Position numbers and translations under genes: made by a program. The notes below the pieces were generated by a model. The model worked only from the letters and a program-made list of their open reading frames with translations. It was not told the DNA's origin and ran no database searches. This document shows positions 17,642 to 18,290 of a DNA stretch of 18,290 nt, piece by piece. Numbering within the stretch: position 1 is the first letter of the stretch; every line of letters starts with the position of its first letter. Source of the DNA: CAADGL01 sp964643885 (GTDB taxonomy: Bacteria; Planctomycetota; Phycisphaerae; UBA1845; Fen-1342). The DNA is taken from contig CAZXUI010000086.1 of NCBI GenBank assembly GCA_964643885.1, positions 1 to 18,290 on the forward strand, in the 5' to 3' direction.

Positions 17642-18290
17642 GTTGCGGATTGCTCGCAGGCCGGGGTCGGTTACACTTCCCGGCCTGGAGAGAGTCCTCT
17701 GCCGTGAGTTGCGGATTGCTCGCAGGCCGGGGTCGGTTACACTGGACCCGACCGATGCGCCGACGAGCCTGTAGTTGCGGATTGCTCGCAGGCCGGGGTC
17801 GGTTACACTGACGCTGGAGTATCTGCTCCTCATCTGGAGGTTGCGGATTGCTCGCAGGCCGGGGTCGGTTACACTTCTCGGGCGTGAGCCCCGCATCCGG
17901 GTTGGGTTGCGGATTGCTCGCAGGCCGGGGTCGGTTACACTACCGAGCCCGTGCTCCCGGCCGTCAGTGTCGTTGCGGATTGCTCGCAGGCCGGGGTCGG
18001 TTACACTGGCTGGCGTAGTCGGCCACATGGAAGGCGAGTTGCGGATTGCTCGCAGGCCGGGGTCGGTTACACTGCTCGAATCGGTCATTGGTCTCGTTCC
18101 ATTGTTGCGGATTGCTCGCAGGCCGGGGTCGGTTACACTACCGACCGCGCAGGGCCTCGATCTCCACCGGTTGCGGATTGCTCGCAGGCCGGGGTCGGTT
18201 ACACTCGTGCGGGCCGTGGCCGTGGTGGACATAGCGTTGCGGATTGCTCGCAGGCCGGGGTCGGTTACACTGCTCGAATCGGTCATTGGT
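17642..18290 (+). CRISPR. CRISPR array, ten 36-bp repeats, type II-C-like
   Basis: Ten identical 36-bp repeats start at 17642, 17708, 17774, 17840, 17906, 17972, 18038, 18104, 18170 and 18236. Each begins GTTGCGGATTGC and ends GGTCGGTTACACT. Nine complete spacers are exactly 30 bp; the tenth is cut by the window edge after 19 bases. The 36/30 geometry is typical of type II. The ends resemble, by memory, the Parvibaculum lavamentivorans Cas9 repeat (GCTGCGGATTGC...CTACTCT) and the Neisseria one (GTTGTAG...CTACAAT), which are type II-C. Each repeat also contains TTGCTC at repeat positions 9-14 and TACACT at 31-36, 16 bases apart, a possible promoter for each spacer. No cas gene or tracrRNA is in the window. 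The array continues beyond the right edge. Confidence 0.95.

Noticed and set aside
18008..18037. Sixth spacer shares a 12-base stretch (reverse complement TGGCCGACTACG) with the dockerin-coding DNA
   Set aside because: Only 12 of 30 bases match; such a match is expected by chance among ten spacers and 18 kb, so self-targeting is not supported.
17318..18286. Minus-strand frame with a 12-residue repeat (SVTDPGLRAIRN) every 22 residues
   Set aside because: The CRISPR period of 66 bases is a multiple of three, so the frame stays open by geometry; this is not a repeat protein.

Overview
The window is GC-rich and looks like a planctomycete chromosome segment, most like Phycisphaerae or a relative. 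The main clue is three consecutive secreted proteins that end in a paired dockerin-type calcium-binding tail (DGDGDTDF-DL--LLADYGC), a hallmark of that phylum. A TPR-sulfotransferase and many short GC-rich hairpin repeats fit the same picture. This placement is inference from gene content, not a phylogenetic result.

Layout. (1) 1-3.9 kb is a patchy accessory zone: a hairpin-rich left edge, a HEPN-like protein, a small orphan protein, a zinc-ribbon membrane protein, coding-like debris, and a UPF0175 antitoxin/PIN (DUF3368) toxin pair. The toxin has lost its own stop codon next to the remnant of a second, oppositely oriented toxin-antitoxin pair (DUF5615 type). (2) 4.0-7.8 kb, minus strand: the ClpB disaggregase, carrying a 69-nt inverted-repeat-bounded stretch inside its second ATPase module, and a lipoprotein DsbA-like thioredoxin. 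(3) 8.1-12.2 kb, plus strand: three exported dockerin-tailed proteins (PQQ-type beta-propeller, parallel beta-helix with a choice-of-anchor-Q-like end, and an unrecognised beta-rich protein). (4) 12.2-15.1 kb: a minus-strand TPR-sulfotransferase diverging from a plus-strand zinc alcohol dehydrogenase. (5) 15.2-16.9 kb: RecJ, which has no in-frame ATG/GTG/TTG at its N terminus and probably starts at an ATC behind a perfect GGAGGT. (6) 16.95-17.64 kb: non-coding and repeat-rich (11 heptamers, a strong hairpin, four 30-bp palindromic units, more hairpins). (7) 17.64 kb to the right edge: a CRISPR array of ten identical 36-bp repeats with exactly 30-bp spacers, running off the window.

The CRISPR array is the most interesting element. 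The 36/30 geometry, the GTTGCGGATTGC start and the TACACT end resemble type II-C repeats, and each repeat contains a plausible own promoter, as known for Neisseria. No cas gene or tracrRNA is visible in the window, so any effector must lie beyond the right edge or elsewhere. The housekeeping genes (clpB, recJ) do not form a pathway with their neighbours; the dockerin genes are the only cluster with a clear shared property, a common C-terminal module.
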